DNA from: Rubrivivax benzoatilyticus JA2 = ATCC BAA-35
GTDB lineage: Bacteria > Pseudomonadota > Gammaproteobacteria > Burkholderiales > Burkholderiaceae_C
Reading direction: 5' to 3'
Assembly (NCBI RefSeq): GCF_000190375.1
Contig: NZ_AEWG01000083.1
Span: 1 to 54,947, forward strand
Length of the DNA stretch: 54,947 nucleotides
In this document: positions 40,415 to 48,575 of the stretch, piece by piece
How the letters are laid out: each line of letters opens with the position of its first letter
Numbering within the stretch: position 1 is the stretch's first letter
Translations under genes and position numbers: made by a program
Notes under the pieces: generated by a model
What the model was told of the DNA's origin: nothing
Seen by the model: the letters and a program-made list of their open reading frames with translations, nothing else
The model's database searches: none

Positions 40415-41788
40415 ATGACGCTCCGCCTCCACAACACCCTGACGCGCCGCCTCGAGACCTTCGTTCCCCTCGAGCCCGGCCGTGTGCGCATGTACGTGTG
40501 CGGCATCACGGTGTACGACCTGTGCCACATGGGGCACGCGCGGATGAACCTGGCGTTCGACGTCGTCTACCGCTGGCTGAAGGCCAGCGGCTACGAGGTC
40601 ACCTACGTCCGCAACATCACCGACATCGACGACAAGATCATCCGCCGCGCGCTCGAGCGCGGCGTCGGCATCCGCGCGCTGACCGACGAGATGGTCGCGG
40701 CGATGCATCGCGACTTTGCCGCGCTCGGCCTGGAGCCGCCGACGCACGAGCCGCGCGCCACCGAGTTCGTGCCGCAGATGCTCGACATCATCGGCCGGCT
40801 CGAGCGCAACGGCCTGGCCTACCGCGCTGAAGACGGCGACGTGAACTTCGCCGTGCGGCGTTTCCCCGGCTACGGCAAGCTCTCGGGCAAGTCGCTCGAC
40901 GAGCTGCGGGCCGGCGAGCGTGTTGCGGTGGCCGGTGGCAAGGAAGACCCGCTGGACTTCGTGCTCTGGAAGTCGGCCAAGCCCGAGGAGCCGGCCGAAG
41001 CGAAGTGGGACAGCCCCTTCGGCGCCGGGCGCCCGGGCTGGCACATCGAGTGCTCGGCGATGAGCTGCGCGCTGCTGGGCGAGCGTTTCGACCTGCACGG
41101 CGGCGGCATGGACCTGCAGTTCCCGCACCACGAGAACGAGATCGCGCAGAGCGAGGGCGCCTTCGGTCATCCGTTCGTCAACTACTGGCTGCACAACGGC
41201 TTCCTCAACGTCGACAACGAGAAGATGTCCAAGAGCCTGGGCAACTTCTTCACCATCGCCGACGTGCTGAAGAAGTTCGACGGCGAGACGGTGCGTTTCT
41301 TCATGCTGCGCACGCACTACCGCAGCCCGTTCAACTTCGCCGACTCGCTGCTCGACGAGGCGCGCGCCGCGCTGCGCCGTCTCTACACCGCGCTGGACGG
41401 TGCCGACGCCGTGGCCTGCGAGGTCGACTGGAGCGACCCGCGCGCCGCTGCCTTCAAGGCGGCGATGGACGACGACTTCAACACGCCGGGGGCGCTGGCC
41501 GTGCTGTTCGAGCTGGCCAACGAGTTCAACCGCAGCCGCGACGCGGCGATGGCCCGGCTGCTCGTGTCGCTGGGCGCCGTGCTCGGCATCCTGCAGCAGG
41601 CGCCGCGCGCCTTCCTGCAGGCCGGTACCGGTGTCGACGATGCCGAGATCGCGCGCCAGATCGAGGCGCGTGCCACGGCCAAGCGCGAGCGCCGCTTCGC
41701 CGATGCCGACCGCATCCGTGCCGAACTCGCTGCGCAGGGCGTCGAGCTGAAGGACACGCCTCAGGGCACGACCTGGGTGAGGGCCTGA
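40415..41788 (+). CDS. cysS: Cysteinyl-tRNA synthetase
   Basis: This class I aminoacyl-tRNA synthetase charges tRNA-Cys. The 457-residue protein has [15 protein letters not shown] (HIGH motif with a zinc Cys), W-H-I-E-C-S-A-M near residue 208, H-H-E-N-E-I-A-Q and K-M-S-K-S-L-G-N near 269. The length is normal. ATG 40415 begins M-T-L-R-L-H-N-T as in relatives. A DNA glycosylase gene starts five bases after its stop. Confidence 0.97.
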   Translation: MTLRLHNTLTRRLETFVPLEPGRVRMYVCGITVYDLCHMGHARMNLAFDVVYRWLKASGYEVTYVRNITDIDDKIIRRALERGVGIRALTDEMVAAMHRDFAALGLEPPTHEPRATEFVPQMLDIIGRLERNGLAYRAEDGDVNFAVRRFPGYGKLSGKSLDELRAGERVAVAGGKEDPLDFVLWKSAKPEEPAEAKWDSPFGAGRPGWHIECSAMSCALLGERFDLHGGGMDLQFPHHENEIAQSEGAFGHPFVNYWLHNGFLNVDNEKMSKSLGNFFTIADVLKKFDGETVRFFMLRTHYRSPFNFADSLLDEARAALRRLYTALDGADAVACEVDWSDPRAAAFKAAMDDDFNTPGALAVLFELANEFNRSRDAAMARLLVSLGAVLGILQQAPRAFLQAGTGVDDAEIARQIEARATAKRERRFADADRIRAELAAQGVELKDTPQGTTWVRA

Positions 41789-41793
41789 TCCGG

Positions 41794-42450
41794 ATGTCGC
41801 CTCGCGATCAGATCCTTGCCGTCACGCCGGCTTATTGGGACGACGCCTGCCGCCACCTGTCGCGCCGCGACCGGGTGATGAAGAAGCTGATCCCGCGTTT
41901 CGGCGAGGCCCGGCTGGAAAGCCGCGGCGACGCCTTCACGACGCTGGCGCGTTCGATCGTTGGCCAGCAGATCTCGGTGAAGGCCGCGCAGTCGGTGTGG
42001 AACAAGTTCTCCGCGCTCGTGGACGGCCCGGCGACGCACCTCGCGCCGCAGGCCGTCAACACGCTGGACCCGCTGACGATGCGTGCCGCCGGGCTGTCGG
42101 CGCGCAAGACCGAGTACCTGCTCGACCTGGCGCGCCACTTCGTCGACGGCACGGTGCACGTCGCCGACTGGCAGCAGATGGACGACGAGGCGATCATCGC
42201 CGAGCTCGTCGCGATCCGCGGCATCGGCCGCTGGACGGCCGAGATGTTCCTGATCTTCCACCTGATGCGTCCGAACGTCCTGCCGCTGGACGACCTCGGC
42301 CTGCTGAAGGGCATCAGCCTCAACTACTTCAGCGGCGAGCCGGTGTCGCGTGCCGAGGCGCGCGAGGTCGGCGAGGCGTGGGCGCCGTACCGCTCGGTGG
42401 CCACTTGGTATATTTGGCGGAGCCTGGATCCGCTCCCAGTAAGTTACTAG
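41794..42450 (+). CDS. DNA-3-methyladenine glycosylase, HhH-GPD (AlkA-like)
   Basis: This 218-residue base-excision glycosylase has the helix-hairpin-helix and catalytic Asp arrangement [15 protein letters not shown] near residue 142 and [20 protein letters not shown] earlier is the family signature. It lacks the N-terminal domain of E. coli AlkA, as the short MAG/AlkA2 branch does. Its terminal residues run up to a hairpin-rich intergenic repeat. It is probably co-transcribed with cysS. Confidence 0.92.
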   Translation: MSPRDQILAVTPAYWDDACRHLSRRDRVMKKLIPRFGEARLESRGDAFTTLARSIVGQQISVKAAQSVWNKFSALVDGPATHLAPQAVNTLDPLTMRAAGLSARKTEYLLDLARHFVDGTVHVADWQQMDDEAIIAELVAIRGIGRWTAEMFLIFHLMRPNVLPLDDLGLLKGISLNYFSGEPVSRAEAREVGEAWAPYRSVATWYIWRSLDPLPVSY

Positions 42451-42600
42451 GTCCCCCCCGTAGCGCCTTCGGCGCTGCCTTGCAGTCCGCGCCGGGCCGG
42501 TGGCCCGGCTCCTCGCCAGGCACAATTCGTCCGCCGGACGAGTCGTGTCCGGGCTCGGCCCCCAGGGGGCTGCGCAAGCGGCAGCTTGATGGGATCGTCA
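42451..42600. repeat. Hairpin-rich, REP-like intergenic element
   Basis: This roughly 150-base non-coding stretch is packed with short palindromes: AGCGCC-TTC-GGCGCT (42462-42476), GCCGGGCC-GGT-GGCCCGGC (42491-42509), CGTCC-GCC-GGACG (42528-42540) and GCCCCC-A-GGGGGC (42558-42570). The make-up resembles dispersed palindromic repeats of related genomes. I see no second copy in this window, so repetition is inferred. Confidence 0.5.
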
Positions 42601-42617
42601 GACCGCGAGATCAACGC

Positions 42618-43589
42618 ATGAGCAAACGCCATTTCCTCGAGTTCGAGCAGCCGATCGCCGAGCTGGAATCCAAGATCGACGAGCTGCGCTTCGTGCAGAA
42701 CGAGTCCGCGGTCGACATCTCGGAGGAGATCGACCGTCTGGCCGACAAGAGCGTGCAGCTCACGAAGGAGATCTACTCCAGCCTGACGCCGTGGCAGGTC
42801 ACGCAGATCGCGCGCCATCCGCAGCGGCCGTACACGCTGGACTACGTCGCCGAGATCTTCACCGACTTCCAGGAACTGCACGGCGACCGCCACTACGCCG
42901 ACGACCAGTCGATCGTCGGCGGCATGGCGCGCTTCAACGGCAACGCCTGCATGGTCATCGGCCACCAGAAGGGCCGCGACACCAAGGAGCGCACCGCGCG
43001 CAACTTCGGCATGTCGCGCCCCGAGGGCTACCGCAAGGCGCTGCGCCTGATGCAGCTGGCCGAGAAGTTCGGCCTGCCGGTCTTCACCTTCGTCGACACG
43101 CCGGGCGCCTACCCGGGCATCGGTGCCGAGGAGCGCAACCAGTCCGAGGCCATCGGCCGCAACATCTTCGAGATGGCGCGCCTGGAGGTGCCGATCATCA
43201 CGACGATCATCGGCGAAGGCGGCTCCGGCGGCGCGCTGGCGATCAGCGTCGCCGACCAGGTGCTGATGCTGCAGTACTCGGTGTACTCGGTGATCTCGCC
43301 CGAAGGCTGCGCCTCCATCCTCTGGAAGACCGCCGAACGCGCCTCCGACGCCGCCGAGGCGCTGGGCATCACCGCCCACCGCCTGAAGGCGCTGGGCCTG
43401 GTCGACAAGATCGTCAACGAGCCGGTCGGTGGCGCGCACCGCGATCCGAAGTGGATGGCGGCGCAGCTCAAGCGCGGCCTCAACGACGCGCTGCGCCAGG
43501 TCGTCGACCTGAAGCCGAAGGAGCTGCTGGACCGCCGCTACGAGCGCCTGCAGTCCTACGGCCGCTTCAGCGACACCAAGGAGCGCTGA
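42618..43589 (+). CDS. accA: Acetyl-CoA carboxylase carboxyltransferase subunit alpha
   Basis: AccA with AccD transfers the carboxyl group from biotin to acetyl-CoA, the first step of fatty-acid synthesis. The 323-residue protein starts [16 protein letters not shown]. It has G-H-Q-K-G-R-D-T, the crotonase-like [15 protein letters not shown] near residue 157 and [11 protein letters not shown] near 197. It is separated from tilS by two bases. Confidence 0.97.
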   Translation: MSKRHFLEFEQPIAELESKIDELRFVQNESAVDISEEIDRLADKSVQLTKEIYSSLTPWQVTQIARHPQRPYTLDYVAEIFTDFQELHGDRHYADDQSIVGGMARFNGNACMVIGHQKGRDTKERTARNFGMSRPEGYRKALRLMQLAEKFGLPVFTFVDTPGAYPGIGAEERNQSEAIGRNIFEMARLEVPIITTIIGEGGSGGALAISVADQVLMLQYSVYSVISPEGCASILWKTAERASDAAEALGITAHRLKALGLVDKIVNEPVGGAHRDPKWMAAQLKRGLNDALRQVVDLKPKELLDRRYERLQSYGRFSDTKER

Positions 43590-43591
43590 CC

Positions 43592-44881
43592 TTGCCCGCC
43601 GCGGTGGCGGTGGCCGCCAGCGGCGGCCGCGACTCCACCGCGCTGCTGCACGCCACGGCCCGCGCCGCGCGTGAACTCGGCCTCGAGGTGCATGCACTGC
43701 ACGTGCACCACGGCCTCGTCGCTTCTGCCGACATCTGGCTCGCCCAGTTGCGTGCGCAGTGCGCGCGCTGGGCACGTTCCGGTCTGCCGCTGCACTTCCA
43801 TGCGACGCGCCTGGCCGGTGCCCCGGCGCGCGGCGAAAGCGTCGAGGCCTGGGCACGGCGCGAGCGTTACGCCGCGCTGGCGGCGATGGCCCAGGCCGCC
43901 GGCTGCGATCTGGTGCTGCTGGCCCAGCACCGCCGCGACCAGGCCGAGACGCTGCTGCTGCAGGCGCTGCGCGGCGGCGGTGCCGAGGCGCTGGCGGCGA
44001 TGCCGCGCCGCGCCGAGCGCGACGGTCTCGTCTGGGCGCGTCCCTGGCTGGACCGTCCGCGCGAGGAGATCGAGGCCTATCTGCGCCGCCACCGGCTGCG
44101 CTGGCTCGACGACGAAAGCAATGACGACGAGGCCTTCGCGCGCAACCGTCTGCGCCGCCAGGTCTGGCCGGCGCTGCTGGCGGCTTTCCCCGAGGCCGAG
44201 CAGCAGCTCGCCGCGTCGGCCCGCCGCGCCGCAGAAGCGGCCGCGGCGCTGAAGGTGCTGGCCGACATCGAGCTCTCCGCGCTGGCTGAAGACGACGGCC
44301 CGCTGGACGTCGCTGGCTGGCGCGGGCTGCCCGAGACGCACCGCGCGCCGGTGCTGCGCCGCTGGCTGCAGTCGGTGCTCGCCCGGCCGGTGCCCGAGTC
44401 GCTGGTGCGGCGCCTGGCCGACGAACTGCCGGCCGCGGCCAGCGCGCGCTGGCCGGCGCCCGGCGGCGAGCTGCGGCTGCACGACGCGCGGCTGGTGTAT
44501 GTGCCACCGCAGGCGGCCGAGGCCGTGGCGCCCGAGTCCGTGGCGCTGGACCTGTCGTCGCCGCGTTTCGTCGAGCTGCCGTCCTGGGGCGGCGTGCTCG
44601 AGGTGAAGGCCGTCGCCGAGGGCGGCGTCTCGCCGTCGTGGCTGCGCGCCGCCGAGTTGCGAGCACGCCAGGGCGGCGAGTCCTTCCAGGCCGCGCCGCG
44701 TGCGACGCCACGCGCGCTGAAGAAGCAGTTCCAGGCCCGGCGCGTCGCCGCCTGGGACCGCGCCGGGCCGCTGGTCTTCAGCGGCGAGCAACTCGTCTTC
44801 GTGCCCGGCCTGGGCATCGACGCACGTTGCCGCGCCGCGGCCGGCGAGGCGCAGCTGGCGCTGTTCTGGCGGCCGGCCTGA
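43592..44881 (+). CDS. tilS: tRNA(Ile)-lysidine synthase
   Basis: TilS converts C34 of tRNA-Ile(CAU) to lysidine so that it reads AUA. The 429-residue protein has the PP-loop S-G-G-R-D-S-T-A-L-L-H right at its N-terminus. H-V-H-H-G-L follows, then A-Q-H-R-R-D-Q-A-E-T-L-L-L-Q near residue 110 and W-L-D-D-E-S-N-D near 170, and C-terminal domains. A TTG at 43592 is used as start: it lies eight bases after AAGGAG and two after the accA stop. GTG 43604 is an alternative. The N-terminus before the PP-loop is short, but such forms occur. Confidence 0.92.
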   Translation: MPAAVAVAASGGRDSTALLHATARAARELGLEVHALHVHHGLVASADIWLAQLRAQCARWARSGLPLHFHATRLAGAPARGESVEAWARRERYAALAAMAQAAGCDLVLLAQHRRDQAETLLLQALRGGGAEALAAMPRRAERDGLVWARPWLDRPREEIEAYLRRHRLRWLDDESNDDEAFARNRLRRQVWPALLAAFPEAEQQLAASARRAAEAAAALKVLADIELSALAEDDGPLDVAGWRGLPETHRAPVLRRWLQSVLARPVPESLVRRLADELPAAASARWPAPGGELRLHDARLVYVPPQAAEAVAPESVALDLSSPRFVELPSWGGVLEVKAVAEGGVSPSWLRAAELRARQGGESFQAAPRATPRALKKQFQARRVAAWDRAGPLVFSGEQLVFVPGLGIDARCRAAAGEAQLALFWRPA

Positions 44882-44924
44882 ATCCGGCGTCATCTTCCCG
44901 CAAGGGAAGGACCGCGCGGCCCGC

Positions 44925-44930
44925 TAAAAT
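44925..44930 (+). promoter_or_regulatory. Possible -10 element of lysC (TAAAAT)
   Basis: TAAAAT lies 27 bases before the lysC start, after a small hairpin CTTCCC-GCAA-GGGAAG (44893-44908). No matching -35 is seen. The gap is too short for a lysine riboswitch. Confidence 0.35.
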
Positions 44931-44956
44931 CACGGGTTTTCGCTCGTTACCGATCC

Positions 44957-46231
44957 ATGGGACTGATCGTTCACAAATACGGCGGCACGTCGATGGGCTC
45001 GACCGAGCGCATCCGCAACGTCGCCAAGCGCGTGGCCAAGTGGGCCCGCGCCGGCCACCAGATGATCGTCGTGCCGTCCGCGATGAGCGGCGAGACGAAC
45101 CGCCTGCTGGGCCTGGCCAGGGAACTGCAACCGGCCACGATGACGCCCGAGGCGCTGCGTGAGCTCGACGCCATCGCCGCCACCGGCGAACAGGTCTCGG
45201 TCGGCCTGCTGGCGCTGGCGCTGCAGGCCGAGGGCCTGCCGGCGGTCAGCTACTCGGGCTGGCAGGTGCCGGTGCACACCGACACCGCCTACACCAAGGC
45301 GCGCATCAGCAGCATCGAGGACGAGCGCGTGCGCGCCGATCTCGCCGCCGGCAAGGTGGTCATCATCACCGGCTTCCAGGGCATCGACGACCTGGGCAAC
45401 GTGACGACGCTGGGCCGCGGCGGCAGCGACACCTCGGCGGTGGCCGTGGCCGCGGCGCTGAAGGCCGACGAGTGCCTGATCTACACCGACGTCGACGGCG
45501 TCTACACCACCGACCCGCGCATCGTGCCCGAGGCGCGCCGCCTGGCGACCATCAGCTTCGAGGAAATGCTCGAGATGGCCAGCCTCGGCTCCAAGGTGCT
45601 GCAGATCCGCTCGGTCGAGTTCGCCGGCAAGTACCGCGTGCCGCTGCGCGTGCTGTCCAGCTTCACGCCCTGGGACATCGACATCGCCGAAGAAGCCCGC
45701 TCGGGAACGCTGATCACTTTCGAGGAAGACGAGAAGATGGAACAAGCCGTCGTGTCCGGCATCGCGTTCACGCGCGACGAGGCCAAGATCACCGTGATGG
45801 GCGTGCCCGACAAGCCCGGCATCGCCTACCAGATCCTCGGCCCGGTGGCCGACGCCAACATCGACATCGACGTCATCATCCAGAACGTCTCGCACGACGG
45901 GAAGACCGACTTCTCGTTCACCGTCAACCGCGGCGACTACCCGCGCGCGATGGACCTGCTGAAGAACCAGGTCGCCCCGGCCACCGGCGCGGCCGAGGTC
46001 ATCGGCGACCCGAAGATCTGCAAGGTGTCGATCGTCGGCATCGGCATGCGCAGCCATGTCGGCGTCGCCAGCTCGATGTTCCGTGCCCTGTCCGAAGAGG
46101 GCATCAACATCATGATGATCAGCACCAGCGAGATCAAGACGAGCGTCGTGATCGCCGAGAAGTACATGGAACTGGCGGTGCGCGCGCTGCACAAGGCCTT
46201 CGATCTCGACCAGCCTGCAGAGGGTGCTTAA
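44957..46231 (+). CDS. lysC: Aspartate kinase
   Basis: Aspartokinase phosphorylates aspartate, the entry to Lys, Met, Thr and diaminopimelate synthesis. The 424-residue protein begins M-G-L-I-V-H-K-Y-G-G-T-S-M-G-S. It has T-G-E-Q-V-S near residue 76, G-R-G-G-S-D-T-S-A-V-A near 155 and, from about 265, two ACT domains (V-M-G-V-P-D-K-P-G-I-A and S-I-V-G-I-G-M-R) for feedback control. This layout matches the class in which an internal start can yield a separate regulatory beta chain; M-E-Q-A-V near residue 260 is a candidate. Confidence 0.97.
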   Translation: MGLIVHKYGGTSMGSTERIRNVAKRVAKWARAGHQMIVVPSAMSGETNRLLGLARELQPATMTPEALRELDAIAATGEQVSVGLLALALQAEGLPAVSYSGWQVPVHTDTAYTKARISSIEDERVRADLAAGKVVIITGFQGIDDLGNVTTLGRGGSDTSAVAVAAALKADECLIYTDVDGVYTTDPRIVPEARRLATISFEEMLEMASLGSKVLQIRSVEFAGKYRVPLRVLSSFTPWDIDIAEEARSGTLITFEEDEKMEQAVVSGIAFTRDEAKITVMGVPDKPGIAYQILGPVADANIDIDVIIQNVSHDGKTDFSFTVNRGDYPRAMDLLKNQVAPATGAAEVIGDPKICKVSIVGIGMRSHVGVASSMFRALSEEGINIMMISTSEIKTSVVIAEKYMELAVRALHKAFDLDQPAEGA

Positions 46232-46257
46232 AAAATCTTGAAAAGTGCGGCTAGAAT
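46228..46257 (+). promoter_or_regulatory. Promoter of the tRNA-Ser gene
   Basis: TTAAAA (46228-46233, four of six -35 matches) and TAGAAT (46252-46257, five of six -10 matches) are 18 bases apart. They end 14 bases before the tRNA, overlapping the end of lysC. Confidence 0.5.
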
Positions 46258-46271
46258 GCCGCCTCTTCGCC

Positions 46272-46364
46272 GGAGTCGTGACCGAGTGGCCGAAGGTGCT
46301 CCCCTGCTAAGGGAGTATGTGGGCAAAACCTGCATCGAGGGTTCGAATCCCTCCGACTCCGCCA
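46272..46364 (+). tRNA. tRNA-Ser (anticodon GCU)
   Basis: This 93-base tRNA has a seven-base acceptor stem GGAGTCG/CGACTCC, discriminator G and an encoded CCA. The anticodon arm CTCCC-CTGCTAA-GGGAG gives anticodon GCT in the DNA. The long variable arm and the T loop GGTTCGAATCC are normal for a serine tRNA. A terminator follows 37 bases later, and its 3' end is duplicated 847 bp downstream. Confidence 0.97.
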
Positions 46365-46436
46365 AGCGAACAAACGCAGCCTGAACAAGGCTGCAACGAG
46401 AAAGCCGCCAAGTCGCAAGACCTGGCGGCTTTTTTC
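46351..46436 (+). repeat. Direct repeat copy A: tRNA-Ser 3' end plus terminator
   Basis: This 86-base segment begins in the acceptor/T arm of the tRNA and runs through its terminator. It matches copy B (47198-47283) without gaps at a constant offset of 847 bases; I count 10 differences by eye. The first 15 bases are identical. Confidence 0.88.
46401..46435 (+). terminator. Intrinsic terminator of the tRNA-Ser gene
   Basis: AAAGCCGCCA (46401-46410) pairs with TGGCGGCTTT (46423-46432), and the T run extends to 46435. Confidence 0.85.
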
Positions 46437-46497
46437 TTTCCCGCGAGCTTGTTGCGGATGCCGTGGCGCCCCTCGCATCAGGCGCAAGGTCACCGTG

Positions 46498-46515
46498 TTG
46501 ACAACTATTGATAGT
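46498..46515 (+). promoter_or_regulatory. Likely promoter/operator of the toxin-antitoxin pair
   Basis: A perfect -35 TTGACA (46498-46503) touches an inverted repeat ACTAT-TG-ATAGT (46504-46515), 18 bases before the antitoxin ATG. ParD-type antitoxins repress their own promoter at such palindromes. The -10 is not clear. Confidence 0.5.
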
Positions 46516-46532
46516 GCGCCGACGATGCGTCC

Positions 46533-46784
46533 ATGAGCAGCAACACCATGAGCTTCGCTCTGCCGGAAGCGATGCGGCAGTACGTGGATCAGCGCGTGCG
46601 CTCGGGGCAGTTCGGCAACACGAGCGAGTACCTGCGGGAGCTGATCCGCCGCGACCAGGAGGAGCAGGCCAAGAAGCGGCTGCGTGAACTGATCGAGGAA
46701 GGTCTGAGCTCCGGGCGCGGCGAGGTGTTGACCGCAGAGCGGGCGCTCGAGTTGCGGCGTCGAGCGCTGGGTGACTCGCGTTGA
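46533..46784 (+). CDS. ParD-type antitoxin (ribbon-helix-helix)
   Basis: This 83-residue protein begins M-S-S-N-T-M-S-F-A-L-P-E-A-M-R-Q-Y-V and continues G-N-T-S-E-Y-L-R-E-L-I-R-R-D, the classic ParD ribbon-helix-helix. A charged C-terminal tail should wrap the toxin. It binds the toxin and, as a dimer, the promoter. The stop overlaps the toxin TTG start by three bases, giving coupled translation. It sits inside the 847-base interval between the two tRNA-end repeats. Confidence 0.88.
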   Translation: MSSNTMSFALPEAMRQYVDQRVRSGQFGNTSEYLRELIRRDQEEQAKKRLRELIEEGLSSGRGEVLTAERALELRRRALGDSR

Positions 46785-47098
46785 AGCCCGCGAGGCTTCG
46801 TCCGCGCGCGGAGCTTGATCTTGTCGAGGTGGCCGGGCACTACGCTCGGGAAGGCGGCCGCGCTCGCGGCGAGCGCGTCTTCGACGCGGCACTGGAGGCA
46901 CTCGTTCCGATCCAGCGGATGCCGGGGCTGGGGTCGCCGCGCCTGGGCCTGCTGTGCGAGATCCCGGAGCTCCGTTCGTGGCGGGCGGCCGGATTTCCGC
47001 TGCAGTGGCTCTACCTCGAGGCCGAGGACCACGTCGACGTCGTTCGCCTGCTCGGCGACCGGCAAGACATCATCGCGATACTGGGCGGCGACGGCTGA
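46781..47098 (+). CDS. ParE/RelE-family toxin
   Basis: This 105-residue protein begins M-K-P-A-R-L-R-P-R-A-E-L-D-L-V-E-V-A-G-H-Y. The fold pattern of ParE is clear: two N-terminal helices, then strands with R-S-W-R-A-A-G-F-P-L-Q-W-L-Y-L, and a final R-L-L-G-D-R-Q-D-I-I-A-I-L. ParE toxins usually poison DNA gyrase; RelE relatives cut mRNA, and sequence alone does not decide. The TTG start at 46781 overlaps the antitoxin stop, a normal arrangement that keeps toxin yield low. No transposase or integrase is nearby. Confidence 0.85.
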   Translation: MKPARLRPRAELDLVEVAGHYAREGGRARGERVFDAALEALVPIQRMPGLGSPRLGLLCEIPELRSWRAAGFPLQWLYLEAEDHVDVVRLLGDRQDIIAILGGDG

Positions 47099-47197
47099 AC
47101 GCCTGGACAGGGACGGTCGGGCCGTGCGTGTGGGGACGCCCGGCGGGAGCGGCCAAGAACCTCGAAAAGTCACTTGCCGGCATCGTCATTCGGCTCT

Positions 47198-47283
47198 CTC
47201 CGACTCCGCCAAACGACCGAGCGTCGCCTGATCAAGGCCGCAAAGAGAAAGCCGCCAAGTCGCGAGACCTGGCGGCCTTTTTC
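47198..47283 (+). repeat. Direct repeat copy B: decayed tRNA-Ser 3' end plus terminator
   Basis: This copy holds CTCCGACTCCGCCAA exactly as in the tRNA, then a diverged spacer and a second terminator. The bases just upstream (ATCG-TCA-TTCG) still resemble the T arm, but no full tRNA can fold. It could serve as the right-hand junction of an insertion at the tRNA. Confidence 0.85.
47248..47282 (+). terminator. Terminator downstream of the toxin gene
   Basis: AAAGCCGCCA pairs with TGGCGGCC-TT after a 12-base loop, followed by a T run. It is the copy-B version of the tRNA terminator and probably now ends the toxin-antitoxin transcript, 150 bases past the toxin stop. Confidence 0.78.
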
Positions 47284-47309
47284 CTGGCGGCGCGCCGCCG
47301 GCCGGATTG

Positions 47310-48272
47310 CTAACGGCTGATCTGCGCGTCTTCCGTCAGCGGCGAGCCGACCGGCACGACGAGCACGTCGTGCGGCGAGGCGCGCAGCACGCTGCGCGTG
47401 ACGCTGCCCAGCAGCGCGTCCAGCCACGGCGCCTCGGTCGAGCGGCCCACCACCACCAGCATGCCGCCCTCGGCCGGGCGGCGCACGAGGATCTCGGCGG
47501 CGACGTCGTCGCCCAGCGCCAGCATCACGCGCAGGCGATCGGTCTGCGGCTGCAGCGTGTCGGCGACACGCTGCAGCTGCGCGGCGCGGCGCCGCAGGTC
47601 CAGCTCCAGCCAGCGCAGCCCGTCCTCGCCGTGGCGCAGCTTGCCCGGCCGCCACTGGCGCAGCACGTGCAGCAGCGCCAGCTCGCCGTCGCCGGCCAGC
47701 GCGGCGGCCCAGCGCGCCACGCGCTCGGGCTCGGCCTGCAGGTCGACGGCGGCCAGCGCCTGCCGGTACGGCAGCCCGCAGGGCTCGTTGACGACCAGCA
47801 GCGGCACCGGCAGCACGCCGGCCAGCCGCACGGCCGGGTTGGGCCGCCAGAACGACGCCAGGCCGTCGGAGCGCCGGTTGGCCGTCACGACGAGGTCGGT
47901 ACCGTCCAGCTGGCCCAGCACCTCTCGCAGCCCGTGCATCGGCGTGTCGCCGAGTTCGACCGGGACCTGGCTGCGCCGTGCCGCGCGGCGGGCCATGCGG
48001 CTCAGGCGGGCCCGCAGCAGGCCGTCGGAGATGTCGCCGCGGGCGGCCCAGCCCAGCAGCCGCAGCCTCGCGCCGTGCGCCGCGGCGAGGCCGGCGGCAC
48101 GCTGCAGCGCGGTCTCGGATGCCTCGGACAGCTCGCCGAGCACGGTGATCGAGCGCAGCGCGACCGGCCAGCGTGCGCCGGCGGCGGCAGTAACGGGTTC
48201 CGGGCCCGGGGACGGGGCACGGGCGAAGTCGAGCGCGCTGGCGCGGCGCTCGGCGATATCGGCGGATGGCAT
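47310..48272 (-). CDS. Tandem universal stress protein
   Basis: This 320-residue cytoplasmic protein is built of two Usp domains (about residues 40-165 and 170-320), as in UspE. The second shows the nucleotide-binding pattern V-V-V-G-R-S-T-E-A-P-W-L-D-A-L-L-G-S, then V-L-R-A-S-P-H-D-V-L-V-V-P. The first is degenerate (V-V-T-A-N-R-R-S-D-G). ATG 48272 starts just before recognisable sequence; the frame is open further upstream but looks non-coding there. Stress response is inferred from the family. Confidence 0.85.
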   Translation of the reverse strand: MPSADIAERRASALDFARAPSPGPEPVTAAAGARWPVALRSITVLGELSEASETALQRAAGLAAAHGARLRLLGWAARGDISDGLLRARLSRMARRAARRSQVPVELGDTPMHGLREVLGQLDGTDLVVTANRRSDGLASFWRPNPAVRLAGVLPVPLLVVNEPCGLPYRQALAAVDLQAEPERVARWAAALAGDGELALLHVLRQWRPGKLRHGEDGLRWLELDLRRRAAQLQRVADTLQPQTDRLRVMLALGDDVAAEILVRRPAEGGMLVVVGRSTEAPWLDALLGSVTRSVLRASPHDVLVVPVGSPLTEDAQISR

Positions 48273-48575
48273 CGGCGACTCCCTCGACGGCGCGGCCGGC
48301 GGACCGCGGGACGCACGGTCCGGCCCGGCGATAGAGGTGTGCTGAAGCTGAGGTGGAGGGCTATCGCCGGGCCCGGGGAAGTGCTGCCGGGGTCCAGGGC
48401 TCCCGGACGCGGCACCTGCGCGCCGTCGGGGCGCCACGCTCCGCGGAACCGCGCGCAGTGGCGGCGGCGAAGGCGGGGCGGGCAGGCGAGACCATGGCGC
48501 CAGTATCGGCCGAGGGGGCGCGCGCGGGCAACGCATGCCCGCGCGCCGCGTGCCGGATTGGCGCCGCCACCGGCT
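48273..48575. other. Non-coding gap between the GNAT-like and stress-protein genes
   Basis: About 300 very GC-rich bases have no gene I can support. A perfect 11-bp hairpin (GCGCGCGGGCA, loop ACGCA, TGCCCGCGCGC) spans 48520-48546, 30 bases after the GNAT-like stop on the minus strand. It has no T run and may end or stabilise that transcript. Confidence 0.5.

Noticed and set aside
44882..44956. Lysine riboswitch ahead of lysC
   Set aside because: The gap is only 75 bases and has one small hairpin; a lysine riboswitch needs about 170 bases with several helices.
46365..47197. An insertion sequence or integrated phage at the tRNA
   Set aside because: No transposase, integrase or terminal inverted repeats are visible; only a toxin-antitoxin pair and the tRNA-end repeat are present.
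47160..47215. A second tRNA-Ser gene
   Set aside because: Only the last part of the acceptor and T arm is present in copy B. No 5' half, D arm or anticodon arm can be found upstream, so it is a fragment and not a tRNA gene.
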